Assembly: GCF_003696215.1 (NCBI RefSeq)
Contig: NZ_RFFG01000065.1
Location: forward strand, 1-45,931
Reading direction: 5' to 3'
Length of the DNA stretch: 45,931 nt
Source of the DNA: Actinomadura harenae
GTDB lineage: Bacteria; Actinomycetota; Actinomycetes; Streptosporangiales; Streptosporangiaceae
This document shows, piece after piece, positions 45,802-45,931 of this stretch. A model generated the notes under the pieces. The model saw only the letters and a list, made by a program, of their open reading frames with translations. It had not been told where the DNA came from and did no database searches. How positions within the stretch are numbered: position 1 is the first letter of the stretch; every line of letters begins with the position of its first letter. A program made the position numbers and the translations under genes.

Positions 45802-45931
45802 ACTTCCTCGCGCCTTGAGGGATGCAGGACGCCGCTGAGCGGTGGCCGGCCCGGTGTGCGCGACCATCACTGATCATGCGGATCCGATTCGTCGTGCCCG
45901 CATGTCCTGATGGCGTCAGAAAGGCTCGATT

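Noticed and set aside
1..45931. tRNA, rRNA, integrase or transposase genes
   Set aside because: Reading through the window I found no tRNA-like cloverleaf with CCA-proximal motifs, no rRNA sequence, and no transposase or integrase motifs.
45876..45931. Start of a gene at the right edge
   Set aside because: Only 18 open codons are visible with no recognisable motif or ribosome-binding site; it is mentioned only under the promoter.

Overview
This window is about 46 kb of very GC-rich DNA with short intergenic gaps, frequent GTG starts and many divergent regulator/target pairs. PknG, GlnX, DUF3159, a TrmA-type methyltransferase beside paired TrkA genes, a SapA-like secreted protein and an F420-type LLM oxidoreductase all point to a chromosomal segment of a filamentous actinobacterium. 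Streptosporangiales (an Actinomadura-like organism) is my guess; the sequence read alone does not prove the family. I see no rRNA, tRNA, CRISPR array or intact mobile element.

Left part (about 0.4-16.3 kb): a potassium-homeostasis neighbourhood. It holds the KdpD/KdpE two-component system, a KimA-like APC permease, an OB-fold protein and a DUF3159 membrane protein, then the kinase PknG with its membrane partner GlnX. Two TrkA/RCK proteins (CeoC, CeoB) follow, divergent from a second, closely related KimA-like permease and a TrmA/RumA-type RNA methyltransferase. Apart from pknG-glnX this order matches the Rv2689c-Rv2694c locus of Mycobacterium tuberculosis. The promoters of the two permeases share tandem 11-bp direct repeats of the kind bound by OmpR-family regulators such as KdpE.

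Middle part (16.3-30.6 kb): small regulatory and stress modules. There are two XRE regulators, a truncated alpha/beta hydrolase, a quinone-oxidoreductase-like enzyme under a MerR-type promoter, a MarR module (monooxygenase-fold protein plus serine hydrolase), and Ohr/OhrR with twin operators. A decayed stretch follows, then a coiled-coil membrane protein divergent from an XRE gene, a repeat-rich LPXTG surface protein, an LLM oxidoreductase, and a 14-TM MFS exporter preceded by operators but no regulator gene.

RNA-repair part (30.9-37.3 kb): a PARG-type macrodomain protein, a DUF3152 membrane protein that has lost its zinc-site histidines, and the translationally coupled hen1-pnkp RNA repair operon, whose catalytic residues all look intact.

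Right part (37.4-45.9 kb): a zinc-ribbon small protein, an APH-like phosphotransferase, a secreted multidomain sugar dehydrogenase, a TetR/carotenoid-oxygenase divergent pair with two palindromic operators, a SapA-like secreted protein and a FAD monooxygenase behind a clean palindrome. A well-formed promoter at the right edge drives something outside the window. Many genes have an actinobacterial -10 element 6-8 nt before the start codon and no Shine-Dalgarno sequence, so leaderless translation looks common here.
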